Shown piece after piece: positions 1 through 14,119 of a stretch of 64,000 nucleotides of DNA; positions within the stretch are counted from its first letter, which is position 1; each line of letters begins with the position of its first letter. This DNA comes from Casuarius casuarius. Taxonomy: Eukaryota > Chordata > Aves > Casuariiformes > Casuariidae. The notes under the pieces are model-generated. The model was not told the origin of the DNA. It searched no databases and saw nothing but the letters and a program-made list of their open reading frames with translations. A program made the translations under genes and the position numbers. The DNA lies in assembly GCA_003342895.1 (NCBI GenBank), contig PTFA01000085.1, forward strand, positions 2,012,897-2,076,896, written 5' to 3'.

Positions 1-728
1 GTCAGTTTGTAATCCTGTAAACAGTGGCTTTCTTGTATCAATTTGAAAGGTAATGGGTGCACTTTTCCAATATACTGTATTTCTGTACGAGTCAAGTATT
101 TGAGTTGTACACAGCCTGAGTTTATTGTCATTAAGATGAAAACATTGAATGTGAAGTATGTCGGTACTGATGTGAGCATACTCTAAGAGAAAGCCCTAAC
201 TCAGCGTCATTGATTTCTTAAACATTAGCATTTGAGGACTTGCGGTGGCATTCCAGGACTGCAAGTGCACTCTGCTTGTGATGTTGGGATTTGCTGCGAA
301 GGACCTGTAGCTAGTTTTTAATTTCAGTACATGCCACGTTGCTTTTCTGAGTTTTTTTTTATTGCTCCTGTATAACTCATCAAACTTCTGATCAGCTTTT
401 TTGGTTTTCATTTCTTTGTGATAAATAGTGACTGACGTAAGAGTTGCTTTAGACAGAAACGGCAGTGGACTGCACTTTGTGTGTTATCTCCTCCCAGCTA
501 TGTATTTATTTNAAAAAAAAAAAAAAAAAAGCTAGCATCGTGTTGTTGCTAACTAATTGCAGCCAATTGACGGAACTTCTTAACGTTCATACAGTTCTTG
601 GAAATCATTTGCTTTTTTCTTTTTCTTTTTTTCTTTCTCCTCTCTCCAGTATATTCCCTCATGTTTTTTCCTTTCTCCTCTGGCATGCTCCATTTGAATG
701 TAAAACAATCCCTCATGTTCTGTTATAG
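1..728 (+). other. Intron of TLN2, 3' part only
   Basis: Sequence before the first exon seen. It ends in a pyrimidine-poor acceptor (TGTTATAG at 721-728). It contains a poly-A run at 513-530 next to an N and a T/C-rich tract at 611-649. No sequence encoding the preceding part of F3 or F2 was found here. Confidence 0.85.
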
Positions 729-884
729 GAAAAAATGAAAGGCAAAAACAAGCTGGTTCCTCGTTTGCTGGGGGTCACCAAAGACTCTGTGATGCGTGTG
801 GATGAGAAGACCAAGGAAGTGTTGCAGGAATGGCCGCTGACAACTGTGAAACGCTGGGCTGCCTCACCTAAAAGCTTCACTCTG
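729..884 (+). CDS. TLN2: TLN2 exon: FERM F3 (PTB) part 1, integrin-binding
   Basis: The 52 codons begin EKMKGKNKLVPRLLG and match talin-1 residues 317-368. The Trp in KRWAASPKSF is the 43rd codon and corresponds to W359, which packs against the integrin NPxY motif. The Arg before it is R358. The Lys in KNKLV is K324, which forms the autoinhibitory salt bridge with R9. Codon 20 is Ser, the talin-2 state, where talin-1 has Cys336. That residue is linked to stronger beta-1A binding. The exon is phase 0 at both ends, with donor CTG|GTAATC. The following intron (885-1695) is AT-rich and shows nothing recognisable. Confidence 0.97.
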
Positions 885-3800
885 GTAATCTTTCTGTATA
901 TGCTCAGAAGAGGGATCAGTATGGCATGGAGAAGGGACGATGGACTTGCACCCTGAATGGTTTCTAGAACTTGATTTGGTATCTCTCATTATGTAGAGCC
1001 ACTAGTGTCAGTCTGCCTTTTGATATTTCTAGACCAAACTGTTTTCAAAGACCACTGTTTAAATCTGTTCTGTGCCTAACCCCTAAAAATACAGTTATGG
1101 AAGCCATCATTATTAAGACCTGTTTAACCCCTATGGCACTTGTCATTCAAAATGCAGTTTGTGACATACAGGTTAAGAGCATAAATGAAGCTAGATGGCT
1201 CATAGAAACATATTACAGTTATGAATTTAAAGAACTTTCATAAATGTGGTGGGTTTTGTAACTTATTTGGTCCATTGTAAATATCTTGTATATGAAAGGA
1301 TTTTTTAATGCGGTAGAGCAAGATTCTGTGACTAGAAGCTGATAATTCAATTTGGAAATTAGATGCACCTTATTAATGATGTGAGTGATTACACTTTAGA
1401 AGAAGTTTCTGAGGAGTTCTCCATCATCCAGTGACTGTCTGACAAAGTCAGACATTAGGTATCTGTGGGTCCTCTAGCATTTCAACCTGTACACCTATGA
1501 TTAAGCTGCAAGAAAAAGCATCCTTTATTCACCATATGAATCTTGGAATAGTCTTATCTACTGTTGGTTACAATAAAATGTAATACAAACAAAAGAAAAT
1601 TTAGATCTTTAATTTTCTCTCTCAAATTTTGTACTGTTTCTTCATTTATTTACCTTCCATTTCCAAAAGGTTAATTTTTTCTTTTTTCCCCCCAGGATTT
1701 TGGCGAGTATCAGGAAAGCTATTACTCAGTACAGACCACTGAAGGAGAACAGATCTCTCAGCTAATTGCAGGTTACATTGATATCATCCTGAAGAAGGTA
1801 TATTAGGATGACATTTATTAAAAATGCAATAAAATTGGTAAAATGACTACAGAAGTGCAAAAGNTACCATGTGTGCAAGCTGGAGTTTCTCTCTGTGAAA
1901 TTAATGTTGTATCTTATGTTTTCATGTGATTTATTTTTAGGTATAAACTATCTCTTTTAGTTTAAGTGATTGTTTATGGAAAAAATATTAAGGCTGTTGT
2001 TATAATGATGGTATGGGTCGGGCTCAATATAGCATGCCTAGGCTGTGGTTTTTTTTCTCAAAGGTAAACTGCTGGCTATGAGCGTATATCCAGAGAGCAG
2101 CCTAAAGCTGTCTCAGCTATGGATATTAAACTGGGGACCAAAGTGGTGAATCAGGTGGGAGGAAGAGATTCTACAGAAGCAGCATGTCGAACTATATTAA
2201 AGGTTACATTATAGTTGTCCTGAGGCTGTGGTAAATGTGACAACAAAGCTGAAGTAGTATTTTGGCAAAACCTAAGAATAAGTCAAAGATTTAAGATATG
2301 TATTTCATTTTTGCAGAGAGAGGAAAATTAATGTTTGTGAAGGCACCAGGCTATCTTTAAACTTGGTTTTGTGAAGTGTGCCACGCAGGAGAGGCAGATA
2401 TGCGCCTCCGGTGTTCAAAATACTCACAAGTGAACAAGCTTGATAACAGAAAATAACAGCTTTTGCCAACAAGCGTAGAGCTGAATGGTTATATGCTGAG
2501 CACATTTTATAGAGAAGTGTAGTGTTTCAAACAGCTCTGGGTGCTTATTGCTGATGAATTTTTACTTTATTAAGGTTCAGCCAAACTACAGTATTATCTG
2601 TTATAATAAATTCTTCATAGCAAAAGAACTGACGGAAAACTAGGCAACTCGGTAGAACTTATTGCCTTTGTTCATGAGAACAGTCTGGGATGTAGCATCA
2701 AGTTGGGTGAAATCAGAGGTTGAAGGTAGATTGCTAGAATTCATCACAGTGCTTACCTTTTCAGTCCCCGATTCAATGACTGTTAAATAAACTACAGGTT
2801 TCCGTAGATAATTTAAAATTTGATTCTAGCTCTTCTAAGCCTCGCTAGTAGCTTCACACTCTAGTTCCAAAGTAAAGCAGCCTTTCCATGCTGATAAAAT
2901 ACAGATGTGCATATTTCCACTCTAAAGCCAATCCTCTTATTTCTTCTTTACAATCTGCTGACACAGCTAGTTTCAAAATGAATGAAGTAGGAACAGGTTA
3001 AGTAATAAACACCCATGATGCTTCATGACTCATGTGAGAAGCATGCAGTTTCCAGCTGTCAAGTCCAAGTTACCACTTTGCTGCATGTGTTAAACTGTGG
3101 TTTATCACTCTCAGTTGCATAATGTTTACTCTCTGTGTTTACGCTCTGTGTTTTGAAAGATTTCAGCTCATTTGCTCTGCTGTAGATTGGGCCCCCCCCC
3201 CCAACTAAAGTGTTTTGGTGTCCTACAACTTGTTAATGATAAATCATTGATCGGTAGACAAAGAACTCTGAACTTAAGTAGCTTTTNTTTTTTTTTTTAA
3301 TATAACTGTTTTTTACTACATATTAATATGGAAGTAAGATGCAATCCTGACTAGGAGTAGGCATTTTCAGTTCATGCATAAACTCAGACTAAACGGTAAG
3401 GGATTTTTTGGACAAAGTTGGTGGATGTGTATGGACCTGTGTGAGGTGTTCTCCTTAAATGTGTCCAAGGTCATAGTAGATGTTTTTCCACTTCTGCATG
3501 CTGTGTGTTCAGACTGCAAGCCATGTAAGGTAGCAAGCAGGGAGTATCTTTGACCTGGTCAAGCGTACTCCAAGGTCACCAGCAGAAATGGATAGCCTTT
3601 ACAAGGCATTGTTTTTATATCTTACAGTAGTTCCCTGTTGTTTCTAATGGTTTATCCTTGAACCTTGTGTACATTTTCCTCCCTTATACCAGCATAAAAA
3701 ACTGCCTCAAGAAGTCAGATGTCCAGACTATCCAGATGTCTGAAGTAACTATGGTAAAATGACTTTGATACAGCTACTGTCTTTCCTGTAGCTATATATT

Positions 3801-6800
3801 TTCTAGTGGCAGGTAGTCGTAGGTAGTAACACTTNGGGATGCTGAAGATGATTTGTAGCTGAGTTCTAGTGAGCTGAATCTCAGTCTGGCCCCATTCCTG
3901 AGTCAGAACAGGACGGGGAAGGAGACAAACATGCCCTACCTGTGCCTCCGTTTGGCGGTGTTGCATATCTCCAAATGCTCTCCTGGGAGGTAAAGATGGT
4001 ATCTCACCATTTTTTTTTCCCATAGTGTTGTTGAGAAAAGCCCTGGGTTTGCTATCATTGGCAGTTGTGATAGGCTTTTTCCTTTAGGCACTTCATCTTC
4101 TAGGGCTTCGAAGCTGGGCTGCTGGATGCTGAAGTGCACCTCCTCAGAGGCAGAGGTGGTATTTCACACTCTGCCAAAAGTCAGTGTTCAGCACTGGGCA
4201 AGACTCCTCAGATCATTTGACCAGATTTTTGATAAATATCAATGCAATGCTGGAGGGAATGGGAAAAAATAAGCATAGTGTCTATCTTTTTTCTTTTTCT
4301 TTTTTCCTCCAGAAACAGAGTAAAGATAGATTTGGCCTTGAAGGCGATGAGGAATCAACCATGTTGGAAGAATCTGTTTCACCTAAGAAGTGAGTGTATA
4401 CCATAGGAGGAAATGCCCTTTTGTGTAAGCATGACATCTTTTAGCTGTGGTAGCATTTTTCATTCCTCAAGTGAAGTAGCACAGTTATTACTGTGAAGAA
4501 TGATTTTTTTTTTCCTACAGAGTAGTTCAGCAGAAAGAGGCACTGTCTCCAGGCAGTTCTTCAGACTTTCAGCTTCATTCTAGGATAGAAGAGCATGCTT
4601 TTCTGTCTTAAAATTTCTGGTTAGTGCAAACATATATTTTCATGGTAACTTGACCCCTGAACAATGGAACTCTGGCTATAATTCAATAAAATGAAGAAAA
4701 AGATTGCAGAGCTGAAAATATTGTACTAGTTTGGTCTTTGTGCAAACACCTAGGTTTGCAAGATCTCAGTTGTTTTTGTTTGCTTAGTCCATGGCTTCCT
4801 GTGGAATTTGACTCTTGTCAGTTTAATTACTCTGTCATGACACTGCTGGGTTCATTACACCAACCCACTTTAGATGAACTGCTCAGATATGTGGTGTAGG
4901 TAAAGGTAAGATTTTTGGTGCTAATAGGTCAGGCCATGATTTCATTGGTGGTTCTGATGGGAGATTAGCAGAGTTGCTGATGAGTGGCAAGAAGTAGAAT
5001 TGTAGAGCTGGCCATGCTCTTGAAAAGGAATGTTAAATCCTTTTGTGCAATGAAATAATCGAAACAGTTTCAGGGCAGTTTGAGCTGTAATGAGCCCCTT
5101 AAGTCTCCTCTTTGAACTCTAAGGATGACAATGTTTGCAGTGTATGTGTGTGAAAGTATTTGATTTACTGTTAGACATATGGTTTACAGGAGACGAGCTG
5201 GTTAGGTATTTAGTGTGGCCTTATGTGAAATTTCAGCTTTTGACGGATCACACATGTTCAGATGTGCTTCTTTCTGACACTGCCCTTTCCAAATTGCTTC
5301 CAGAATATACTGTTAGTGAAGTGCTGTGCAGAGAAGCCCAAAACAGATGAATACAAAGATTTTTCCATAACTGAAATTATTTTTTTTTCTATAACACGTT
5401 ATTGCTGTGAAAGCCAGAATTCCTGCCAGCACTTCTAGCTGTTAAAGCTTGAACTGTATTTAAATATGAACAGGACAGCTGGCAAAGCAGTTCATGACCA
5501 TGGATAACAATAACTCTATTATGCTTGAAAACACCCTGCTTCCCAGTCCATTATTTGATAGATTGCCAGGCTTTTAGATAAGTGTGTGTGTGTGTGTGTG
5601 TGTGAGATGAAGGAAGAACATTTGTTTTTACTCCAAATCTTAGGGATTGCTTGCACAGGCATTTCCAAAGGGTCTGTCCTTCTATTTTCTACTGATCAGC
5701 CTAATGGTGCAATTGAAACAGAGCTGTCTGTAATGCCATAAACCTTAATCCAGCTATGTCTCTGCCAGGCATCTTAGAGGGACAAAGCTATTGTACCACA
5801 TACACTAAAATTGTATGTTGCTCCTTTTTTCACTGCGTGCTCACTACTGTTACTGATACTTGATTTGAACAATTCTCCAGCTTTTCTAAATGTTCTGAAA
5901 TACAATTTAAAAGAAGAATATCCAGCAGGACTTAGTTCGCAGGAGCTGATTAATTCTCTGTGTTGTGTTGTGTTTTGTTTTTGTTTTGTTTTTAAGATCT
6001 ACCATCTTGCAGCAGCAGTTCAACCGGACAGGGAAGGTGGAGCATGGCTCTGTGGCGCTACCAGCTGTTATGCGTTCAGGGTCCAGCGGCCCAGAGACTT
6101 TCAACATTGGCATCATGCCTTCTCCCCAGCAGCAGGTCACGATCGGTCAGATGCACAGAGGACACATGCCCCCACTTGTGAGGAACCTCCCTGTTTTGTA
6201 GTAGCATTTGAGACTGGTCTGTGCCACAAGTAGTCAGAAACACTGTGTTATCTATGTTGCTAAGAGCAGGAGGATGGTGTAGAGTGTGGCTGCCTGGCTG
6301 TCCTACTGAACACATGTTTTGAGCATCCCTGAAATATTTAGGATATCTCATTTTGCCTTATTCTCATATTTTCTCTCTTGTGCACGCTCTCTCTCTTTCT
6401 CTCCCCTTTAAACTTGCTCTTTCAGCCTTCCCTTTACTTCACAGTCGTTAAACTGTTATCTAAGGCTTAGAAAAAGATGGCTTAAAGAGTGGTAAAAGCA
6501 AGCAAGTTTAAGAAAAAAGCTAATGCTTTGCCTGTCACTGGCCTGCTGATTTGTAGTTTTCAGGCAGGTTTAAAGTTGATTCTTATTTTTCTCATTTAAT
6601 TTAAGATTATCGAAGGGCTAGAGGGGCGGTAAAGAATATAATCAATGCTCGAGCTCATGTCATACCAGTGGAGGTGCAGTATGTGTGATGGCTATCCTGC
6701 TCTGCCTAAAACCCTTCAGTTTTCTGTTAACATGCATATTGATGGCAATTTAGTTTTGGAATTGTCTTTCATAACACTTGTAGACTGTTGCGTTCCAGGA

Positions 6801-9800
6801 AATCAATAGTGGTATCCTTGAAATAAATTCAGTGTGCATATTCACGTTCCTGGAACACAGGCCAGGTAGACAGCTTGGTATTTTAGTATGTGTCTGGGCA
6901 TGGTATGATCGGTGAAAGTTCAGAATCTTATAAATGGGTGCAATTACAGAGGGGTATAAAATAGCATAGGCAGGATCAAGAACATGTGAGAGAAGTGTTA
7001 AAGCGAGCTTTGCTTTCTCCATTGCACAGCTAAGGTGTTGGGGAAAGGCTGGCTATCCAAAACAGATTGGTGTGCTTAGTGTCGCTCACTACCTCTTAAC
7101 GTCAATGTAATATCTGCCAGAAATGCTGTTTGGAACATGGCACACAGCCGTTTCCTTGTTCTGCCTTTCAGACCTCAGCTCAGCAGGCTTTGATGGGGAC
7201 TATAAATACTAGTATGCATGCTGTTCAACAGGCACAAGCTGACCTCAGTGAAGTTGATAACCTGCCACCTCTAGGACAGGACATGGTGAGTTGATCTAAT
7301 CCCTATGCAAATGAATCTTAGTGGCTTGGGGCGTTTTCAAACCAGTTTAGTTATTGCCCCTGGATCTAAAGTGTCTATGTCTATGGCTTTTTAAATGGGA
7401 TTAAAAAAAAAAATCCTTGCTTGCTTTAAGGAATTTGTGTATGTACACTGTTCCATCCAGCTCTCATTAATCCCCTGAGATTAAGTGGAGCATAATCATT
7501 TCTGTAATCTTACTTGTTTCCTGTGCACATATACAGTTAAAGGCAAATAGCGGGCCAGTATTTGCAACAAGGATAACTCCTTCCTGGATACCTGAAAGAA
7601 ATGAACAGGCTTCAGATAAAGTCCATTCATGATGCTAAAATAGAATAAGTTTGGTCCTTTCAGGGATACCTCAAAGTTCCTCACCTTTTTTTTAGAGGTA
7701 GAAGTATATGTCTCAGAAAGACAGGTGAAAGACCAGACCTGTCTGCCAGCAGTCTGCCTGGGATATTTCACGGGAGAGAGCCTGTCATTTCTGATGTAGA
7801 GTAGGGCAGGAGGAGAGATTGAGCCTATTATTCATGGGAACTGGTGGTCAAAAGTCTTTAGCCTTCTTAGATGCACTGCCTATATGGGCAACTTAAAGGG
7901 CAGCTGTTGAACTGTGATAGCAATTGTGTAGTGAGGGATTCTGCAAAAGAAAATGTTTGCTTTTGTATTTCACTCTAAAGGATTGGTTGCTGTCCTCTGT
8001 TTCCCTTTTAAAGGTTTTGTGAAGTGTTTTATACAGGAACCTAACTTGCAGGACCTTGCTGCAGTCCTTAATACTTGTATATTTTGGGTTTTTTTGTCTT
8101 TTTGTTGCTCTTCAGGCATCAAGAGTTTGGGTTCAGAACAAGGTTGATGAATCAAAACATGAAATACACTCTCAGGTTGATGCTATTACTGCAGGAACTG
8201 CATCTGTTGTTAACCTTACAGCAGGTAAATTTCAAAGGAAGGTCTTTCTAGCAGTCTCTGACATATTTATCAGTCTAAGTAACATAGAGACTGACTGTGA
8301 GACAGCTGGGGATAAATTTTCTTCCGAATACCCCAATAGCTAAGTGCAGTGATATGTGGAACAAGCTTATGATCCCTCCCAATCACAATTTTAAAATCCT
8401 CTGCTTATCATCTCGAACACTAGAGGAGCTACCATTGATTGAGATAAAATGTAGCTTATTTATTCACCAAAGTAAAGTAGAAATTTTGCAAGGTTATTAC
8501 AAATAAAGCATCATTCATCCGACCATTTTTAGAGAGATATTACAAATGTTTATTTGTGTACTTTTGCAAATCATGAGTTGAAGGAATTCTAAGTGGCGTA
8601 AAGGGGTTAATGCTGTGTTACCTCGGGTTCCTTCCATGTTGAAACAGGAAAGAGCTAAAATTGTGGACTTCTCAGCAAATTGCATGGGAGGAAGAAGAAA
8701 AAAATTTATTAGAAAAATACAGAGATTGGAAAAATGACCTTAAATTTTAGTGACACTTAAGTTACTTAGTAGGCATTGCTTGACCATCTTCAGATGTACC
8801 TGCTGTCTCTCACTAGAGTGCAGCTTGTGGTGGCTTTTTCCCTTTTAACCTCTGAAGCCTGCCGCTCATGGAAAAACAATTTACTCTGCAGGTGACCCAG
8901 TTGACACCGATTACACTGCTGTGGGATGTGCAATTACAACCATCTCTTCCAACCTCACTGAGATGTCTAAAGGTGTGAAACTGCTTGCTGCCCTCATGGA
9001 TGATGAAGTTGGAAGTGGAGAAGACCTCCTGAAAGCTGCTCGAACACTGGCTGGTGCTGTCTCAGACTTGCTGAAAGCTGTGCAGCCCACTTCAGGAGAG
9101 GTGAGAACATGAAACCTTCTCAGGGTCTCTCTCTGAAATACGTGACGTGGATGGCTCTTCTGAGATGTGTTAGCTTCTAAGCCTCACCTGCTCGATCCCA
9201 CATAATGTCCCCAATGCAAGCAGTTCTTTTAATGTCTTTCTATCCCTATGCCTCTCTCTGTCTTTTATGCCTTTAAGTCCTGCACCCTGATAGTGGAATG
9301 CTCTACATCATATGTGGAGTTTTATGTAATAATCTGAATTATGTTGGTGCTGTATTCTTTTAAAAGCAAATTTTAGATGTTACTAGGACTCGATCACAAG
9401 TTAACAGGAAATGAAGAGATACTTGTTCCTGATTTCGTTCTCTACTATTTGCTGTGTGCTTTAATGTATAAACTGAGGAGAAATTAACCTCTAGTTTTCC
9501 AGAAATGAGGAAGTACTGATCATCTTGACTATCTCATTAGCTTGATATGATTTAGTCAGCAGCCAGTTTGCCTTAGATTTCTTCAGGTATTTTGGGTTAA
9601 AGAACATGAAATCTGCTTCTGTTCCGAATCAGTTGGCATATTGGCTATCCATCATGTATTTTTCCCTTGAGTTACTGCAAAAATGTCTATTAAAGTTCTT
9701 CTGCATTCTTCACACACTTTCTGGGAGTGCTGCGGATGAAACGCATGTAGTAAGCCAGAAATGCATATGAAAAAGAAAAGATTTTTCCAATTTTCCAAAG

Positions 9801-12800
9801 TATTCCTGTTGCTTGATGATGTGTGTGGTGGTGGTGGGAGTTCTCGTGGTTGTGTTTTGGGTTTTTTTGTTTGTTTGTTTGTCACATTGATTATATGCTA
9901 ATGCAAAAGTTCTTTGAGGAAATCTAGAAGTTTAAGTAAAGAAAAAAAATTTTTCTTTAATTTAACTTGTTTCACCATTATCTTTTTCCAGCCTCGACAG
10001 ACGGTTTTGACTGCGGCTGGAAGTATTGGGCAAGCTAGCGGGGAGCTCCTGAGGCAAATTGGAGAGAATGAGACAGATGAAAGGTTTCAGGTAAGGAGGG
10101 GAGCAGTTGGTCACTGTGAGAATTGTACAGCTTTGTAATGAAGAAGGTACTGCATAAAAATCAGGTTTCCCAAAGTGGTGTTAGGAAATGCTAGATTCGA
10201 TATTGCTTAATGATAATTGAGGCTAACCCATTATGAAATTGCTTTTAATTACATCATCACAGGACAATGCAAATGATCCCATAGGAACCCCTGCTTCATT
10301 CAGTGTGTCATGCAGATGGTTTCTTCCTTCATGGAGAGGTGTTTGCCATATATTCTTCTCTGTTCAAAATGCGTGGCTCATGCTATTTGCATACTGTTCA
10401 AGTTCTTGTTGTTCAAATTCTACTCTATGCAAACTTTGGGGAAATTTAGAAAAAAGTTACTGTGCTACAACATTATTTTAAGATTAATATTATCATCAAA
10501 GCGTAATGTCTGTATGGCTTAATAGCACGGTTACCCTTGGGCAATTTAAAACCATTGTCCTTAAATGCTCTGTCAGAAACATCTCGATTTTTTCACTCGA
10601 TGTCAAGAACAGGTCTGCCTCAGAACCAAAGTGAAGTAATTTACAGCAACAGGTGAATCTCTGGAGTGTGCTGTATGTAAGATGTATGCCAATGCAACTT
10701 AGGGCCACTTTAAGCACTTGATCCATGAGTAATGCTGTCTGCAAGTTTCATCAGAGTTCTCATTTGTATTCCTAGTTTAGTATGTATTGCAACCCTCTGC
10801 TTTCTTTCTTCGGTACATGTTCTAATAAGTGTTACAGGGCGTTGGAAACAGTGGGTAAGGAGAGGGATGGTTTATCTGGCCTTCATTTCTAAAAACAAAA
10901 CAAAAATTTAGCTTGCTAAATTGTGAAGTTAGAAGTTTTCTTTCTGCTCCAAAGTCAAAACTCTGTGTAAGTGTATCTATACTATCTTTTAGTGAGAAAG
11001 ATCATTTTTGACAGCATGTACCTTCACATTATGCTTCAAGATGTTATAATAGCAGGTTAAAGTGTTGTCCTTGAGTGCCTGTTCGGTAACAACCAGATGC
11101 GTTTTTGTAAGAGGGAAGAATATTTTGGAATTAGGACCTATTATGGATTATATTTTGGAATAATAGTTTATAGGGCTATATTTATGCTATGAACATGCAA
11201 ATAATTTGGCTGAAAGCTGCATTTTTTTCAAAAAAAGGAGTGGTAGTTGTCATTACTGTTCAGCGCATTTAAGTACTTGGAGTTCGTATTAGCTCAAATG
11301 CTGTCTACCCTCGTTTATCATTTTGCTTTTCAAGGTCTCCATCCTTACTGCAGATATTTAGTGTGTACTTAGTAGTGAACTCCACAAGTTTTTGCACTGA
11401 TGGTGCATTCTCAGGGGTTAAGATAGGCATGTTGAAATTTGGGACATGGTTTCTTTATGGATGTGTAGTCAATTCAAAACTTATGATATTCTGTACTCGT
11501 TCAGTCCAGTAACCTGATAATGTCAATAGAGCAATGCTTTTTTTGTCTTGAGAACAGAAAATCACAAGCTTTCTGAATAATAGCCATGTTTGCTACCTTT
11601 CACAAAACAAAATCTCATTTTTACTTTTCGAGAGCCATGGAAAACTTCTTAACCTCAGGAGTCTCTAGTTTGATCTTGGATAAACCAAGCATATGCTATG
11701 TTTTGTTTACAAGGCTGAGTTTTCCCCTTATTTTACCAGGATGTTCTGATGAGTCTGGCCAAAGCTGTTGCAAATGCTGCTGCCATGTTAGTGCTGAAGG
11801 CCAAGAATGTAGCACAGGTGGCTGAGGATACTGTCCTGCAGAACAGGGTCATTGCTGCTGCTACACAGTGTGCACTCTCTACTTCCCAGCTTGTGGCTTG
11901 TGCCAAGGTAAGGCTAGCAGTGCTTCTGCAGCAACAACGCATCATTTTGGGTGTACGCTCTGTGTTCTTTCTAGTAGCCGTGGGCAGTATACTTTGTTAG
12001 TATGGTTCTACATTTATGTAGTACCGAACCTGTTGATTAGTAAATTATTGTCACCCATAAGTTTGCAATTGGAGCATTAAGTCTTCTACAGCCCTTTTTG
12101 CCTTTGGAAAATCTATTGATTTTAATTTTTAAAATGAAACAATTCATATTTGCTATTTGAATACTGCTTTTTGAAGTCTGAAGGTCAGCTTTCATAGAGT
12201 TAATTGTGGTTGGAAAATGGATATTCAACTATCGTAAAACATCCCAGAGGACTATAATGAAATTAGTAGCCAATTTTAGGTATTAAATTTTCAGTATTTC
12301 CTCTTTTTATAGCTTTGGCTAAAAGGGCTTTTTGTAATGAATATGTATGAATGTTTGTTATCAGGGCTTGATGTTCTTACTGCTGGTGAATTTCTTTGGG
12401 TCAGCAAAAAACACTCAGTGGCATCCTTTTTCCCATAAGATGTGCACAGCTTTCACGTTGCCCAAAGCTTTTTGGATATGCCTGAACAAAATGAGAGAGG
12501 ACTATTTCTAGCTTACATCTGTAGATTACTCAGCTTATTATTATCTTGTGCCAAAATGTTGTATTTCCTTTTGCCAAGCATTACTTTGTTTTAAACAAAC
12601 AAACAGAGGCTGGTGAGAGATGGCTTTACAAAGCCTACTCCCCTTAAAATTTCATGTTACTTGAAATTCCAGGATACAGAAGTGTGCCAATGGACATAGC
12701 TACTTCGGGGAAGTTTGGCCTATGCCTCCCCTTCAGAACCACTGTCTAGTGTTAGCTGTGTTCAGTAGCTGCTGACAAAAGCATGAAACAAGTTGGGGAG

Positions 12801-14078
12801 GGGTCTCTGTTCTGAGCATCTAAATTAAGACTAAAATGACTGTGTAGGTAGCCTATATTCCCGTTTTACATGTCTGATGCTACCTGTAGTAATGGAAAGC
12901 TCAGTAAAACCTATTTAAATACTCACTTCAGGGTTTTCCGTTTAGGGAAAACAAGTAAAAAAAAAAACCTGAGGCAGTAGATGTCATCTGTTAGTAATTA
13001 GGAAATTCGCAGTTAAGCCTCTTCTGAATCCTCTGCATCCCTTCTCTCTGCAGGTTGTGAGTCCCACCATCAGCTCTCCAGTGTGCCAGGAACAGCTGAT
13101 TGAGGCAGGGAAACTGGTGGACCGTTCAGTGGAGAACTGCGTGAGGGCCTGCCAGGCTGCCACAGACGACACTGAGTTACTGAAGCAGGTCAGTGCAGCT
13201 GCCAGCATTGTCAGCCAAGCCCTGAATGACCTCTTGCAGCACGTCCGCCAGTTTGCAAGCAGGGGAGAGCCCATTGGACGCTATGACCAGGCTACAGATA
13301 CCATCATGTGTGTCACAGAGAGTATTTTCAGTTCAATGGGAGATGCTGGTGAGTCTCTCTAATGGACAGAAGCTTTTTATGAATTGCAGGTTCCCAGGGA
13401 TGTGACTATTTCAAATAATGCAGATGGAAAAAAACCTTCTCTAAAGTGTGCTGTGCTTCTAGGCTAATGGTCCCAGGAGTAGTCATTTAACCCATAATAT
13501 CAAAACAGCAGAATATTATAATTGTGTACTAGATAACAGATCTTCACAGAATATTCATTCTGATATTATGCAGAAGGATCAATCTAGTATTTTGTTGTCT
13601 GTGTTCCACTGCTGCATTTCATTAAAAAAAAAAAAAAACTATAGCAGTTTCTCATCTTTAAATATGAAAACAGATCCATAAGCAACAACTTTCCCAGTGA
13701 TTGATTTCATGAATATAATTTATCAACTGATAATAAGATTGCATGGATTTTGATTTTGCATTTTTGGATTTTATGTTGTGGATTTTGAAACTTCACATTT
13801 GTCTTTTTCTGGTGTCATTTCTAAAACATGAAGCTTCTGGAACCAACTGAACTTGAGATGCCTGATATTTAACTGACTCAATGTGATTTTTTTAGTAAAG
13901 AACCAGGAGATTAATTAGAATGGTGAAATTTGAATAGGTATGAATATTATGAATTATCAACAACATGAAGGGGCAGTAACAACTTTGAAATCAGGGCAAT
14001 TCTTATCAAGTTAAAAATGGTTTTTTTGTTTTTGTGTTTTTTTTTTTTTTTTTTTTTTTTTNNNNNNNNNNNNNNNNN

Positions 14079-14119
<41 letters not shown>

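Larger units (their letters stand above)
4390..5996 (+). other. TLN2 intron, 1.6 kb
   Basis: This intron contains the candidate alternative terminal exon at 4521-4708, a second acceptor-like site near 4787, and a (GT)n microsatellite at 5582-5604. The rest is unique AT-rich sequence. The true acceptor at 5996 follows a TTTTG-rich tract. Confidence 0.8.

Noticed and set aside
641..650. Strong acceptor-like CTCTCCAG upstream of the first exon
   Set aside because: It has a better pyrimidine tract than the real site at 728, but using it adds 79 bases that are out of frame and unlike talin. It may be a decoy.
4788..4904. Second exon-like interval in the linker intron (acceptor TTTGCTTAG, donor AAAG|GTAAGA)
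   Set aside because: The frame is open for 36 codons but closes with TAG eight bases before the donor, and no protein family is seen. It is weaker than the candidate at 4521.
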